From the NCBI GenBank assembly GCA_021234155.1, contig JAJEKV010000099.1, positions 2,732,165 through 2,796,164 on the forward strand: a stretch of 64,000 nucleotides of DNA, given 5' to 3'. Below, piece after piece: positions 48,661-59,893 of this stretch; within the stretch, counting starts at the first letter, position 1, and each line of letters opens with the position of its first letter. This stretch comes from Isoetes taiwanensis (Eukaryota; Streptophyta; Lycopodiopsida; Isoetales; Isoetaceae). The notes under the pieces were generated by a model. That model did not search any database. It was given only the letters and a program-made list of their open reading frames with translations, and was not told the origin of the DNA. A program made the position numbers and the translations under genes.

Positions 48661-51600
48661 AGTGGGACAAATCTTGAATTTTGGGACTCGGACTGAAAAT
48701 GGGACTCACACACCATAAAAGAAATTTCTGAATTGATTGCTTGAATAGAATTACACGTGACACACATAGAATTGGGTTACTTGTTTTCCTCATAAATTTT
48801 ACAAACCACTAGTTGAGAAAGTTTTCAAACTTCTCAATATTATGCACCCTCATACAATGATATAGCATGGAGGTTGCTCATGGCCTTGTCCATCTCCTTT
48901 CTTGGGATCTTGTGTGTGTTGTCTTTTGCAATGTGAGAACTTGGATATGACCATACCACACATTCCACCAATTCCCTCCTTTGAGGGTCAGCATAATTTG
49001 GCCTCCACTTCTTCTCCCAGCCATCCGCTGTATTGCTCCTTCAAGTTGCCCTTCTTGTGCCTCCCAATGGGCTCCCAATATTGAATTTGGAATCCAGACG
49101 CAACTCCTCTCCATCGGGGCATAGTGGTGGTCACATCGAGAGTGCCACCCCTAACCATATTGGACAGATCCTCATCATCGCCTTACTAGCACAAAGTATC
49201 CTTCCTTGATGTCCTCAAAGGGATCCCACTCGTGAAGATCAAACCACTTCGCTTTGAGGCCTTACTTCCCACAAACCACTTGGGACCCAAGTGAGCATTC
49301 TTAGACGTGCTTGCACCTTGAGAACCCTCCCATCTTGACTCGGGTAAGAACCTGCCTCTTAGCTCCCTCCCACATGGTCATTCAGTTTCTAAGCATGTTA
49401 CAACTTTCTCCCAGTACTTGATTAGGGAGTCCATTTGATTTTTCTTAAGAGTGGAGGTGTGCTTTCCATTTCGAACATCATCCAAGTGCGTTATGTAATC
49501 CTTGATGCCCTTCACCAGTTGGCTAGAGTCTTTGACTGCCTTGAAGGGAGGTAGTGGTTTTGGCTGCCCTTTAGAATGAGAACTTCACCAAAGAACACCC
49601 CTTCGCCACAACTCGATACCTTGTACAGGCATCCACAACTTGTCACCTGGTCTCCACTTATATTGCATGATTGGTATTCCATCCCTAACCCAAAACTTGA
49701 ATTGAAGTGGCTTTGTGTGTCCTCATCAACCGGTCCTTGCCATCTAGCAAGTATCCTTCTACAAATGATTTCCAATCTGCAACCTCATCCATCAAGAAAG
49801 CCATTGGGTTGGGGTCAATGCAGCTCTCAAACACATCCATTAGTTCAGGGAGAGTGGTCACGTTTTCTCTCTTGAGCTTGGTGGAGAAAGTTCCAAAGAA
49901 TCCATCAATATCATCATGCGTATGCCCAACCATCATGAATCCCACTTTCACAACTTTGAATACTCCCACCGCCGGGTCAAGTATGACATTGCCCCAAACA
50001 TCCATCTATTCTTGTTTTCTTTCCAACAGTTGTCCAACTCAACACATAGCTCCTCAAAGTGATTTTCTCTAGTAAGGGGAAATCATCCCAAGTCCTCCTT
50101 GATTCACTAGGCACCTTGGATGTGAGCTTTTTATCCGCCTTTGGTAACAAAGCGGTTGATCATCCATCAAAGCCTCAAAATGGGTGCTGAAGGGGAATAC
50201 CTCCTCCCTTCTATCGATCCTTTCTCTAATGTTCTCAAGCACTTGAAAATAGAGCTCACATGGAAGTTTGGATCATCTCTCCATAGATCAAGCACAAAAT
50301 GACCATATGTTCCAGTTCCATGACCATGTGTTAATACACCCACTTTACTTACTTTCATCGAAAAGCGTTTTGACAACGCTTGGGTAAAGGATCTAGCTTT
50401 GGCAAGAAAGTCTTGTGTTGGTCCATCTTATCATGAATTATACACAAAAATTTGTCCCGCTGCATCTCGGAAAATGTTCTCCACGCCAATACAACCTGTC
50501 TACATGATATTTGGTCTCTTTGGTGATCTCGCAAATTGCTCCCTAATTGCCATTCTTTCTTTCTCTATTGCAGTTGATGCAAGTGTATCCTTGAGTTGAA
50601 TGCAAGTGTTGCACTTTGAGAATGGCATGTGTTGTAGGACACTCACGTCCAGAAGTGAGTGCTCCATAACTTGGTCGAAATGTGATTGAGAAAGAGGCCT
50701 ACCTCCAAAAGTTTCTAGGATGGAGTTGACCTCCTTAAGGCACTCCTTTTGGATATAGTGTTGTGGCAACACTTTTGCACCACTCGCACACCGTGCTCGT
50801 TCACCTTCGACTTGTGGGGCATAGATTGAGACATGTATCTCACAAAGCTCTCAAGACTGCAATGGCCTTTAGAGTATTTGCTCTAGGTTTCAAAGTGAGT
50901 GCATTACCATGTTGGAACAAAGTGTGCCCTTTTTCTAACCTGCTCCCCAAAGATCACGTAAAATGAAGACTTGCTCACCCCAAGAATCCATCTCAATGCT
51001 CTCATACATACCTTCATTCCCCTCAATTGATATAGCAGTAGTCCCGGTGTTTTCATCATAGCTGGAATTCCTACACAAGGAGTAAATGAAATTAATCCTA
51101 TCTTTTTGAAGTCTGTCCAATGTATTGGGACCTTATCCTCTTGAGAGGTCATCCACATTGTAATGCACCTGTGCAATCTAGGTTGCAACACTCTTGTCCC
51201 CTAATTGCCTCCGTGTTTCTTTGGTTGGTGCCATACTTTCCATCCTTTCTAAATATTTGTCACTTCTAGGCCTCTTGGGCACCTTTGGCTGCCTTTTTAT
51301 GAAAGACATAAGCGTCTCTTCCTTGTGATCAAAGGATGCTCATCGACCACCAAATCTTCCACATGGCCTTGGGTGGGCCTTGGGGTGTGTAGTTCAGTAG
51401 GGCATTCTAGAGTATCACCATTCTTGTGTGTAATAAATCTAATTGGCCATCTCAAACGAGCTTGGGACTCCGGCCCGCCAGCAGCACACAATGCAATCAC
51501 TAGAGCTTCCACAGGACATGATAGTATCAACTTCGATAAGAAGCTTCACAATGCCAACTCCAAGATGTTCATCTCCCAAAATCTCATCATTCACACTATC

Positions 51601-51800
51601 AAATGGATCAACTGCGGTTATTATGCCCTCTGCAAATACCATCCGGTTGCAAGGGTGCAACAAAAGGCAACCCATCCTCCTCCATTGGAGCCTAGGGCAA
51701 TGGCCTCCTTTGGACTTCCCCGGCTCCATTTTACTCATCTCACATGCTCCCCGAATGAAAAAGCTCACATTAAAACCATATAGCCCCAAACACCACAAAT
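48661..51800 (-). pseudogene. DUF7869-type transposon gene, degenerate
   Basis: Read on the minus strand the pieces come in this order: DUF8039-like segment at 51439-51740 (EGIITAVDPFDSVNDEILGD, then VEALVIALCAAGG and WPIRFITH near 51440-51500); 50904-51191; a cysteine-containing helical segment at 50500-50772; THGHGTGTYGHFVLDLW-like near 50290-50370; ELCVELDNCWKENKNRWM near 49990-50060; then VKVGFMMVGHTHDDIDGFFG (near 49890-49950). The pair 'LDN...ENKNR' and 'GHTHDDID' is typical of the DUF7869 family, which is thought to be transposon-derived with an RNase H-like core. Several frame breaks separate the pieces. Boundaries are approximate. Confidence 0.7.
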
Positions 51801-52015
51801 ATGACCATATGAACCATATAAAACCATACAAACATATTAAATATAACCATATTAAATCATACAACCATATTAACTAAAATCATATAACCATATTAAAGGA
51901 TACAACCACACTCATTCTAAACCATATGTGAACATTGTAACCATATATATACCATTGATACTATTCAACCATTGAAACCTTATTAAATACATAAGACAAC
52001 ATATATAAACATATA
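51785..52015. repeat. degenerate AACCATAT simple repeat
   Basis: Phrases such as aaccatat, ccatattaa and catacaacc recur many times. It separates the minus-strand DUF7869 remnant from the plus-strand gene that starts at 52045 and may hold the promoters of either. Confidence 0.75.
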
Positions 52016-52044
52016 ACTAACCCTTTCATATCTTGGCATGGCCA

Positions 52045-52605
52045 ATGCGGCGCTTCTTCGAGGAGGTGGCAACCGCGGGCGTCGACAAGATCCGCGACTT
52101 TGCCATCGCCATGGAGGGCATGGCCCACACGCGATGTAAGTATATTATTGCACTTTTTGGAGGTTCGAGGGTGCAGCCGAATCAATCGCCCTCTTCCTCC
52201 CCGACCATTCTTCCTCCCCTCGTTTTCTCTGATCGGTCTTGAGCTCCCTTTTCCTTAAGAGCGGCTTTTACCGATCAGGCGATCGAGCAAACCGAAATAT
52301 TCCAAAACGCATCTTATGGCAAAGAGCCTTGGTCGATCGGGGCAGCTTCCCTAAAGCCCGAAGTTCTCGCCTTGAGGTTCATTGTTCGAGCGGGCATGCA
52401 CCGAGAAGAAAGTGAGGCCCTTTTGTGCTGCTTTTTAGTTTTACAGAAGTCTTTTAGTGCATTTTTCTTATATTCTTTGTTAGAGGCTCTTATTAATCCC
52501 TCGATACAATTTACAGCCCGACAAATCCTTATTCACGCTTTGTCAACGACTATACCCACATGGAATCGGAGTCGGAAGCCTCCTCCTCATCCAAAGAAAT
52601 CTTCC
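52045..52605 (+). CDS. first three exons of an unidentified spliced gene
   Basis: Exon 1: ATG 52045 to 52135 (MRRFFEEVATAGVDKIRDFA), donor gtaagt. Exon 2: about 52262-52411 (TDQAIEQTEIFQNASYGKE, later LALRFIVRAGMHREE), donor gtgagg. Exon 3: 52517-52605, acceptor tttacag, donor gtatgt. Joining the exons at these sites keeps the frame open. Splice sites and open exons support a real gene rather than chance frames. It probably continues at 55101 and contains the VDGQHS motif at 56261, but exons between 52605 and 55101 are not clear. Family not recognised. Confidence 0.5.
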
Positions 52606-52949
52606 GTATGTTTTGTAATATCATACCCTTTTTAATCTCATTTTTCTCAGATCGCTTTCTCCACTTTTCTCCTCAGACTTGTTCTCCACTTTTCTCTTTT
52701 TCTCATTAATCTTAATAATCTTTTGTATTGTTTTCTGTTTTTGTTATCTTTTTCTTGCTTGTGGTTGAATTGAATACATTGTACATGCACAAGTGAGAAT
52801 AGTGGTTATAGTAGCAAGCAAACAGCGAGAGAAATCATCGAGACCGGTGTTAGGAAGTAAGATATTGCGAGCATTAACGTAAAAATAACTAGGAATGTCT
52901 TTCTCCAGCAAAGAATTCAGAATAGGAATTGCTTCACACGAATCTCCAT

Positions 52950-54300
52950 TTCTAACTCACGTTAAGAAATCCACCTGCGGAGACATGCGTAAGGGAGTTG
53001 GCGAGTTGAGAATACTTCACCTTGCCAACGAAAGGAAAGTGAGGGCCTTCTTCTCGACCGCGAAGTCGAGAACTTCTCGACTTCAGGGCGCAGAAGAGGG
53101 AGGTACACTTCGACCGTGGCGGGTTGAGGGATTCTCGACTTCGCGATTCGATTGCACGACTACCCGATGTCTTCACATTCTTTAGAACCTCGCTGCAGCC
53201 TTCTCGACTTCGTGAGTCGAAATGTGATACCCTCGCCAATGGCTCTTTGTGCAAATCGCGGTGCCTCCACCCGATCCTCGAGCCACTCTCCTTGAACCAT
53301 GCTCATCCGGTTGCGAAGAGGACTGGCTCCGACCGGGTGGAGGCCTCCTCGCGACTAACCATCGAGGTGTTGGCGGCTTTCGACTTCGTGGAGTCGAGAA
53401 CGAACTGCAGCGATCCTCAACCACTCTCCTTCTATCTTCCTCGACATTGCGGCGGGAAGTGGTTTTGACTGCCTAGGCCAACTCTTAGCAACCCAATTCT
53501 CCTTGTATTGTGGGTCGCCGTGGCCTCTACCCAATCAAAGACCGCCTCCTTCAACCATCTTCGCATGAATATTGCGAAGGGGATGGGCTCATTGGGTGGA
53601 GGCCTCGGCGATAACCACGAGTTGCTGGCTGCTTTCTCGACTCGTGGAGTCGAGAAAACGCGAGCTCTAGTGCACTCTAGAGCTGGCTGCAGGTGCCTTA
53701 AACACTCTCCTTCTATCTTCCCGGACATTGCGAAGGGAAGTGTTTTTGACCTGCCTGCAGGCCAACTCTTAGCAACCCAATTCTCTCCTTGTGGTGGCTC
53801 GCGGAATGCATGCATTCCACGAGCTTCTTTGTATGCATTCTCGACTTCGCTGAAGTCGGAATGCCTTTACCCAACCGCACTCCATGTGTACTAACCTGAG
53901 TTACGATGGTTAAGGCATTCTCGACTTTGCGAACGAAATGTAGACAGAAGCATTAACATTCTCGACTCGCAAGTCGAGAATCCCTTAGCCAGCCAATTCT
54001 CCTGTGTCGGTAGCAGTGGCCTCTACCCAGTCAGAGTCACTCTCCTTCGAACCATCTTCGTCGAATAGTGCGAAGGGGAGGGGCTCGGACTGGGTGGAGG
54101 CCTCTACAACTAACCACAGGGAAACCACAGAGGAAGCCAAGGCTTGCATTCTCTACAAATCACTGCACTTTCTATTCTCCCTGCTTTTAGTCCCAAGTGC
54201 CTCTAGCCCTGCTCTGAGCCACTCTCCTTCAACCATCTTCCTCGAATATTGCGAAGAGGAGTGGTTCGGACAGGGTGGAGGCCCCTCCGACTAACTACTA
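52950..54300 (+). repeat. cluster of ~85-bp hairpins and ~24-bp palindromes
   Basis: Two repeat types alternate. Type 1: hairpins whose arms read like gcctctacccagtc and gactgggtggaggc, at about 53262-53344, 53520-53603, 54015-54105 and 54200-54283, with shorter relatives near 53416 and 53698; the loop region carries ccatcttc and gcgaagggga. Type 2: palindromes around ttctcgactt/gaagtcgagaa at 53051, 53131, 53201, 53378, 53633, 53835, 53917 and 53958. They lie in what is probably a long intron of the plus-strand gene. ORFs here follow the repeats and are not convincing. Confidence 0.75.
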
Positions 54301-54410
54301 GAGGAAGCATTTGAACCTTAGTCCTAGCCTGATCTATGTACAACATTCCAAGTAAACATTCCATGGAAAAAACAGGACCTATAACGAACTGTTTCTTTAC
54401 CCCGATCCAA

Positions 54411-54479
54411 TGTTTCCTTGCCGGCATCTCTCAACCTAGAGAGTAAATCATCTCGGCCGAAATGCCGGACAAGGAAACA
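54411..54479. repeat. inverted repeat with TGTTTCCTTG core
   Basis: Arms tgtttccttgccggcat (54411-54427) and atgccggacaaggaaaca (54462-54479) pair with one bulge. The core is shared with the inverted repeat at 7530-7599. Confidence 0.65.
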
Positions 54480-55100
54480 TCAATCCGTCCGAGCTTATCC
54501 GGCCAGCCCATTATTTAAACACATACGGCATGTTCTACAAGCGAAATAACATAGGCATCTCTCAAACTCACACCTCTTCACGCTGTAATTCCTTGGCCAT
54601 CAGATCACGGATCCCGCAGCCTCACCCGAGTCTTTGCTTCTTCCGTTGGTCTCTTCAAGAGTGTATTCGCATCTATTACTGTATCATCACTGCGATTCTC
54701 GCGTATCCCCTTTCCATGGCGCCGCAGTGTAGAGTTCCGGTGTCCGCAGCTCCTCTCCGCTTCCTACCTTAGCTCCGTGCTCATCGATCAATTCAACTGC
54801 TTGCAATAGGGGCCAGGAAAAACACACATATGCAAGGCGCTATTAGCAGCTTACCACGTCAGCGGGCGCCATTCCTAAGTCGCTAACGATCGATGATCCC
54901 CTCCGACCTCGAGTTCCCCAATGCCGCAGGGAAGATAAACTACGCTCCACTCACTTAGTCCCTTGATGTGATTCAATTTCGAAATAGTGTTTGGGCGGGC
55001 TAAAGCCGACCGTGCTGTACCCTTAGCCCGCTTTTTTTCATAAATGATTGCATGTCCTTAACTTCAAATTAAAGAACACGCCCGATCTTTTTACATGCAG
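54480..55100 (+). other. intergenic or intron sequence, no gene seen
   Basis: Short frames exist (for example an ATG at 54716 with 19 codons) but none is supported. The stretch ends in ttttacatgcag, a good 3' splice site. Confidence 0.45.
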
Positions 55101-55567
55101 TCCTAAAACTCACAACGCTACGGAGGAAACTTAATTTACGAGTCGTCCAAGCGGATGAGAGGGCATATAGAAATGACTCCGTCAAGAAGCTGGGAGGGGA
55201 TGCTTCGCCAACGGAGCAAGAAGAAGAAGACAAACACCCCAGGTGAGCTCGAGGTTTTTGTATTGTCGGGAATACCTTAACCGATCCATCCGTTCTTCTT
55301 GCAAAAGCATTCACCTCGGACTCACCGGGTGATCACCGGGCCAACTCCATTCTTCGGCCATCGAGGGACCGGAGACGAGCTTCTTGAAACAGCGGCAGAT
55401 TCTTGGTGGTATGTCGAGGTATCGACAAGTGGGAAGGAGAAAGATCTGCTTCTACACCAAAGGGACAAGAAGAGCTCCCAGACAAGTACAAGAAAATCGG
55501 TTGTTGTGCTCTCCGCCTCGCCCGGATTCGAAGCATTTGACACTACATGTCGAGGACTGCCAGAAGA
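55101..55567 (+). CDS. middle exons of the VDGQHS gene
   Basis: Exon at 55101-55242: open, with LRRKLNLRVVQADERAYRND and a Glu-rich end (SPTEQEEEDKHP), flanked by acatgcag and a gtgagc donor. Next exon from about 55299 to 55567: TGDELLETAADSWWYVEVST, then KSVVVLSASPGFEAFD, followed by a gtaagt donor. The composition (acidic, Lys-rich) and clean splice sites suggest genuine coding sequence. Function unknown. Confidence 0.5.
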
Positions 55568-55589
55568 GTAAGTTCTATCGCACCAAAAA

Positions 55590-56425
55590 ATTGGCAGTTT
55601 CAAATTATTCTCACTCTTCCATGAGCAAGGCTAAGGGCACCGAAAAAAGGCCGGCGCCTTTAAATTGTCAGAACCTTGGGTGGAAGGATCTGGAAGGGAT
55701 GAAGGAGGCCGGAACCCTAACATCCAGGGAGCTTGGTATGGAGATTTCCAGAGTCAGGGAAAAACTGTTCAATACGGGGAGCTTCACATCTACTGTGCTG
55801 AAGACTCTACAACACTCTGCAGTGGGGAATGTTGTGGTTCATACACAAAAAAGTCCACCAAAAAACATAGATGGGGATGATGACACCACACGGGAGGAGT
55901 CAGATGACGAAGGAGACGAAGATATGGTCGACTCCCAAACCTCGATCCGGATGATCAGATCAGGATTTCTCGAGAGGGGCACGTAAAATGGAGCGCCTAG
56001 CTCAAGATATCCGCTTAAGAATATCACACAAGCTGCTGCTGGACATTAGACGGCTGAAGGTTTGCACGGGAGATGCCGTCTTGTTCAACCACAGGGAATT
56101 TAATCCAGCACACATGCTGGAGATTCTGAACCTGATGGTGCGACATCCTGTTGCAGATCCAATGCCTGCGGATGTCATACCTTTTAGCAGATCGACAGGT
56201 GAGTTGTTCAGCTGGAAGTCTGAGGAAGATCTGAAGGGAAAAGACGTCCGGTTCTGGGTTGTAGACGGTCAGCATTCAGTTAGGGCGGCTCAAGTATTGC
56301 AGACGGAGAAGGAGGTGCCGCAAAGGATCAAGGATAGATATGCCAAGCGAGAGTGCAGAGTTCTTTCGGCGGAGACGCCAAAGAACCGAACCGGCCAAAG
56401 ATTAGCCAATGCCGTAACACAATAG
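55590..56425 (+). CDS. exons with a VDGQHS motif (ParB/DGQHR-like)
   Basis: From an acceptor near 55594 the frame reads MSKAKGTEKRPAPLNCQNLG, then an acidic linker (DGDDDTTREESDDEGDEDM) to a stop at 55984. A second frame from ATG 55988 encodes RISHKLLLDIRRLKV, FNPAHMLEILNLM and, near 56251-56295, FWVVDGQHSVRAAQVLQ, ending at 56425. Reading the upstream sequence in the second frame gives a continuous sense, so one base shift near 55960 is likely. DGQH motifs of this type occur in ParB-like/DndB-like (DGQHR) proteins that bind nucleotides or DNA; assignment to that fold here is by motif only. Confidence 0.55.
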
Positions 56426-56472
56426 CGCCGAAAAGCCGCCACGTAAGGTAAATAACTCTCTCGAATCTTTCC

Positions 56473-56798
56473 ATTCTGACTCGCCGAAGTCGAAAGCCCT
56501 GCCATCCTAACATTTGCCGATTATCACTGGGGTTTCTCGACCGCAAAGTCGAAAAGCCCGAGTAACACGTAAAAATCAAAGGATGTGGAGCTTTCGACTC
56601 GCGAAGTCGAGAAACCCCAAAGGATAATCGGCAAATGTTAGGATGGCGGGGCTTTCTCGACTCGCGAGTCGAGAAAGCCAGGGTAATGCAGAAAATCAAA
56701 GGATGCAGAGCTTTCTCGACTCGCGAGTCGAGAAAACCCATAGAAGTAAAAGAAAATTAGACATTCAGGGACTTTCTCGACTCATGAAAGTCGAGAAA
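56473..56798. repeat. 60-bp-period array of six 22-28-bp palindromes
   Basis: Palindromes built on the half-site ctttctcgactcgc start near 56473, 56533, 56591, 56651, 56711 and 56773, a spacing of 58-62 bp. The one at 56651-56678 is a perfect 28-bp palindrome and the one at 56712-56735 a perfect 24-bp palindrome. The 31-36-bp spacers are related to one another: two are direct copies (aaatcaaaggatg) and two are inverted copies (catcctaacatttgccg and its complement). The array lies between coding segments of the plus-strand gene. Confidence 0.85.
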
Positions 56799-56899
56799 CC
56801 CCCGGCTACATTTTACCGCTTATTCCCCGGTGTTTGTAGATACTTTCATGCTCGACATTGGTACATTGTCCTAATGCAGCCCTTTATCCCTCGACCAGA

Positions 56900-57527
56900 T
56901 CATACACGCTAGGGCAAATGTGGAAAGCATTGGGTTGTCCTCGGCCCTAAAGGAAACAGGGCTCCCTGATAAGTGGAAGACCTTTGAGAAACTATGCGTA
57001 TATGTTCTCCACTGGAGGGACAGGAAGATGACGAGGGAGAGGAAGAAGAGGAGAAGAAGAAGAGAACACCAAGGAAAGGCAGGGAGTCTCTCTCAGACCA
57101 ATACGACCTCATTCTTAGCACTGAGGCGGTCTGGGAGAAATGGACTGAAATATGGGCTCAATGGACAAGAGGCAAGCTGAAGGACAAAGAATGGAGAATT
57201 TCCAAGCGTGCCCGACCCCAAGTTGTTTGACAAGCAGTTCATGAAGAGGATACAGGGGCCTCACGGACAAAGAAACGCTTTGACCTACAAGGCAAAATCT
57301 TGAGGGAACAATCCTGGCCGAGGAAGACCAGAGTTCTAAATTGCGGGATCGCAAAGGATTATGCCACATCCTAAAGCGGCAAATAAGCGTTAGAAGAAGG
57401 CATCACGGAGTTCGCGCACAACGTTGCATCTAATGAATACCATGAATTTGATTATTACAAGGAAAAGGCTGCCCTTGATGAGGAAGACATGAAGGAATTG
57501 AACCGTCTATGTCAACCCTACATCAAC
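56900..57527 (+). pseudogene. 3' coding part of the VDGQHS gene, truncated
   Basis: Open stretches: LSSALKETGLPDKWKTFEKL (from about 56935), an acidic/basic low-complexity region (GEEEEEKKKRTPRKG) near 57010-57070, and a Trp-rich segment EAVWEKWTEIWAQWTRGK near 57120-57180. After frame changes a last piece NEYHEFDYYKEKAALDEEDM lies near 57430-57500. The sequence stops at 57527 where retrotransposon pol begins. It looks like the C-terminal region of the upstream gene with at least two frame breaks. Not recognised. Confidence 0.45.
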
Positions 57528-57584
57528 ACGGATCATCAGAGTCTCCGCTATTTATCCACCCCAAATTAAATCAATCTACGCCAA

Positions 57585-59224
57585 ATGAGATGGATGGAAT
57601 TCCTCGAGGAATATGACTTCGAGATTGTATATAAACCAGGGAAGCACAATGTGGTTGCGGATGCTTTGTCACGTCATCCCTTCATAACCCGCACCCATTG
57701 TAATGCCATTTCCACACTCACCAGCGAGTTTGGGAAGCAGATAGAACAGACCTTGGCCACAGATCCAGAATTCTGTAATATTTGGGAAAGTTTGGGTAAG
57801 GAAGCCCGTACCGATAGAGAACGTGAAGCATTCCGTTCATATAAGAAGGAGGGCAATTTATTATATTACAAAGATAAGTTGTGTGTTCCAAATGACTTCG
57901 TGGGTGCGAAGCTGATTCTCCACGACATTAACGCAACAGCCCTATAGCAGGACATGCGGGTTTTATGAAAACTTACTTTAAGATCCGCTCCAGCTATTTT
58001 TGGCCTTCCATGAAGAAGGATATTGCTAGGTACATCAAACAGTGTCAGGTTTGTCAGCAAACCAAGGCTGAGCAATTAAGAGTTCCCGGGGAGTTGCAAC
58101 CTTTGGATGTGCCCAACGCCAAGTGGGAAGTCATAACCATGGATTTCATTGTGGGGCTTCCACGCATCTCGCGGGTATGATGCCTTAATGGTCGGGTCGA
58201 CAAACTATCAAAGATGGCTCACTTCCCCGCCATGTCGCACCATCGGACACCGCCGACACCGCCTTGCTCTTTGCAAAGGAAATTTTCAGGTTGCACGGGA
58301 TGCCGAGAGTAATTGTATCGGATAGGGATCCTAAGTTTGTCGCAGCATTCGAAGGATTTCTTCGCCACCATCCGCACCAAGCTTGCCATGAGTACAGACC
58401 TACCATCCTCGCACGGATGGTCAAACGAGTAACGTCAATCAATCGTATATCGAAGATATGCTAAGAAGCTATGTATGGAGTAAAAAAATCACAATGGGCG
58501 GATTATATTTACTTGGTAGAATTCGGCCACAACAAAGATTAAAAGCGTGAGTCTTCTAGAATGTCTCCCTTCATGATAAATTATGGCTATCAATGTCTTA
58601 CTCCCGACACGCGGCATAATCCTCGTTTCTAAAGTGGAGGTCTCGCAACAACTCCTTCTAGAAATGCAGGGCCTTGGTGGAAGAAGTTCGATTTACTTAT
58701 TGGCCGCGACGCGTCGCCGAAGAGTCTAGCGGATAAGCACCGAACCCCACGAATCTTCCAGTGGGCGAATCCATTTGGCTTAAGATCAAAGTAAAACAAG
58801 CCAAGCTTAAAATTGGTAATCAGAAGAAATTGGCACCCGATATGGGGGCCGCTCGTGATTACCGAACGTATAGGGAGAACAGTATATCGCTTGGACTTGC
58901 CATCCCGCTTGAAAATCCACAAGGTCTTTCACGTGGAGTCTTCCGAAGCAACACACCCCCATCCGTAGGGAGGTTTTGGATACCCCTACCCTCCTAGAAA
59001 TGACTGAAGAGCAGCTGGAGATAGTGCCCGAAGCTCTTCTTGATCGAGCTTACAAACAGACCAGAAGGACTCAAATGTTGCAATACTTGGTCAAGTGGAA
59101 GCACTTACCAGTTGAAGATGCTACCTGGGTGATGAAGATAGACCTTGAGAAGCACTATCCGGACTTCATGCGGGAATCTCAAGGCCGCACCATCAACGAT
59201 GCTATCAACCCCGCTCCTACGTAA
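57585..59224 (+). pseudogene. RNase H end, integrase and chromodomain (E-like copy)
   Basis: RNase H end and linker open at 57585-57947 ([20 protein letters not shown]). Integrase zinc region and start of the core at 57965-58180 ([15 protein letters not shown], then MDFIVGLP). Core continues in pieces to 58460. C-terminal part near 58760-58960. Linker and chromodomain open at 58976-59224 (QYLVKWKHLPVEDATW). Frame breaks lie at 57950, 58180, 58400-58760 and 58830-58960. Confidence 0.88.
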
Positions 59225-59879
59225 AGCTTGAAGGCTTGATTGACCGAGAATCATGTTTTAGAGGGGTAGACGCATCGTATATGATAATAATAACCGATGA
59301 TGAGATCACCTTCGTGTTCTCTAGGACGTGGTGTATTGTTGATGTTGACATGACCGCGAATTACTAGGAAGGCATCTAGTAAATAGATTGCGTTCATTCC
59401 GGCTATACGGGGAACTCCACCATTCCTTATGCCACAATGAATTGCAAGCCGTACACATGATAGATTCCCTTCTAGATATTTTTTCTTTTATTTGTAGGGG
59501 GTGGTCCCTTCAACCACAACTTAATCATATTATTAACCTACGGGTATATGGTTGTGTGCAGGCCAGTGAACAAGTCGTCACCTGCCTTGTATAGAGGGTT
59601 GCTGATGACCCAACTTTTCCCGTATTGGTTTTGTCTACATGTGTGATTTTTGCTGTCAGAATGTTTTAAATGGGACTTCGGTCCTAAACTCCCTTGATCA
59701 TAAGTTTGTATCGGGCACCTTGGTGCTTGTACTTTGATATTTTAACTTCAATGTATTACTGTCCGAATTACTATAATCTCAACGTATTAATGTTATATTC
59801 TTAACTTCATTTTCTAATTCAGTGCTTTACGTATATGTATTCAATTAGCTGACCCCAATGCTGAGGACAACATTATTTT
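59225..59879 (+). other. 3' untranslated region of the E-like element
   Basis: Matches 29330-29967 almost base for base. I see no gene. Confidence 0.7.
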
Positions 59880-59893
59880 TAAGGAGGGGAGAA
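59880..59893 (+). other. polypurine tract of the E-like element
   Basis: taaggaggggagaa abuts the LTR at 59894. Confidence 0.85.

Larger units (their letters stand above)
57528..59893 (+). mobile_element. chromovirus internal region (right part, E-like)
   Basis: It begins inside RNase H, overlapping 48331-48643 by about 315 bp, and runs to a polypurine tract (59880-59893) and 3' LTR. It may be the continuation of element E beyond an insertion or a separate truncated copy. Confidence 0.85.

Noticed and set aside
52895-54294. ORFs of 74-128 codons on both strands
   Set aside because: They follow the hairpin and palindrome repeats and are open because the repeats are GC-rich.
56473-56798. CRISPR array
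   Set aside because: Repeat and spacer sizes fit, but the spacers are copies of one another (direct and inverted), the repeats are variable, no cas genes are near, and the context is a plant genome.
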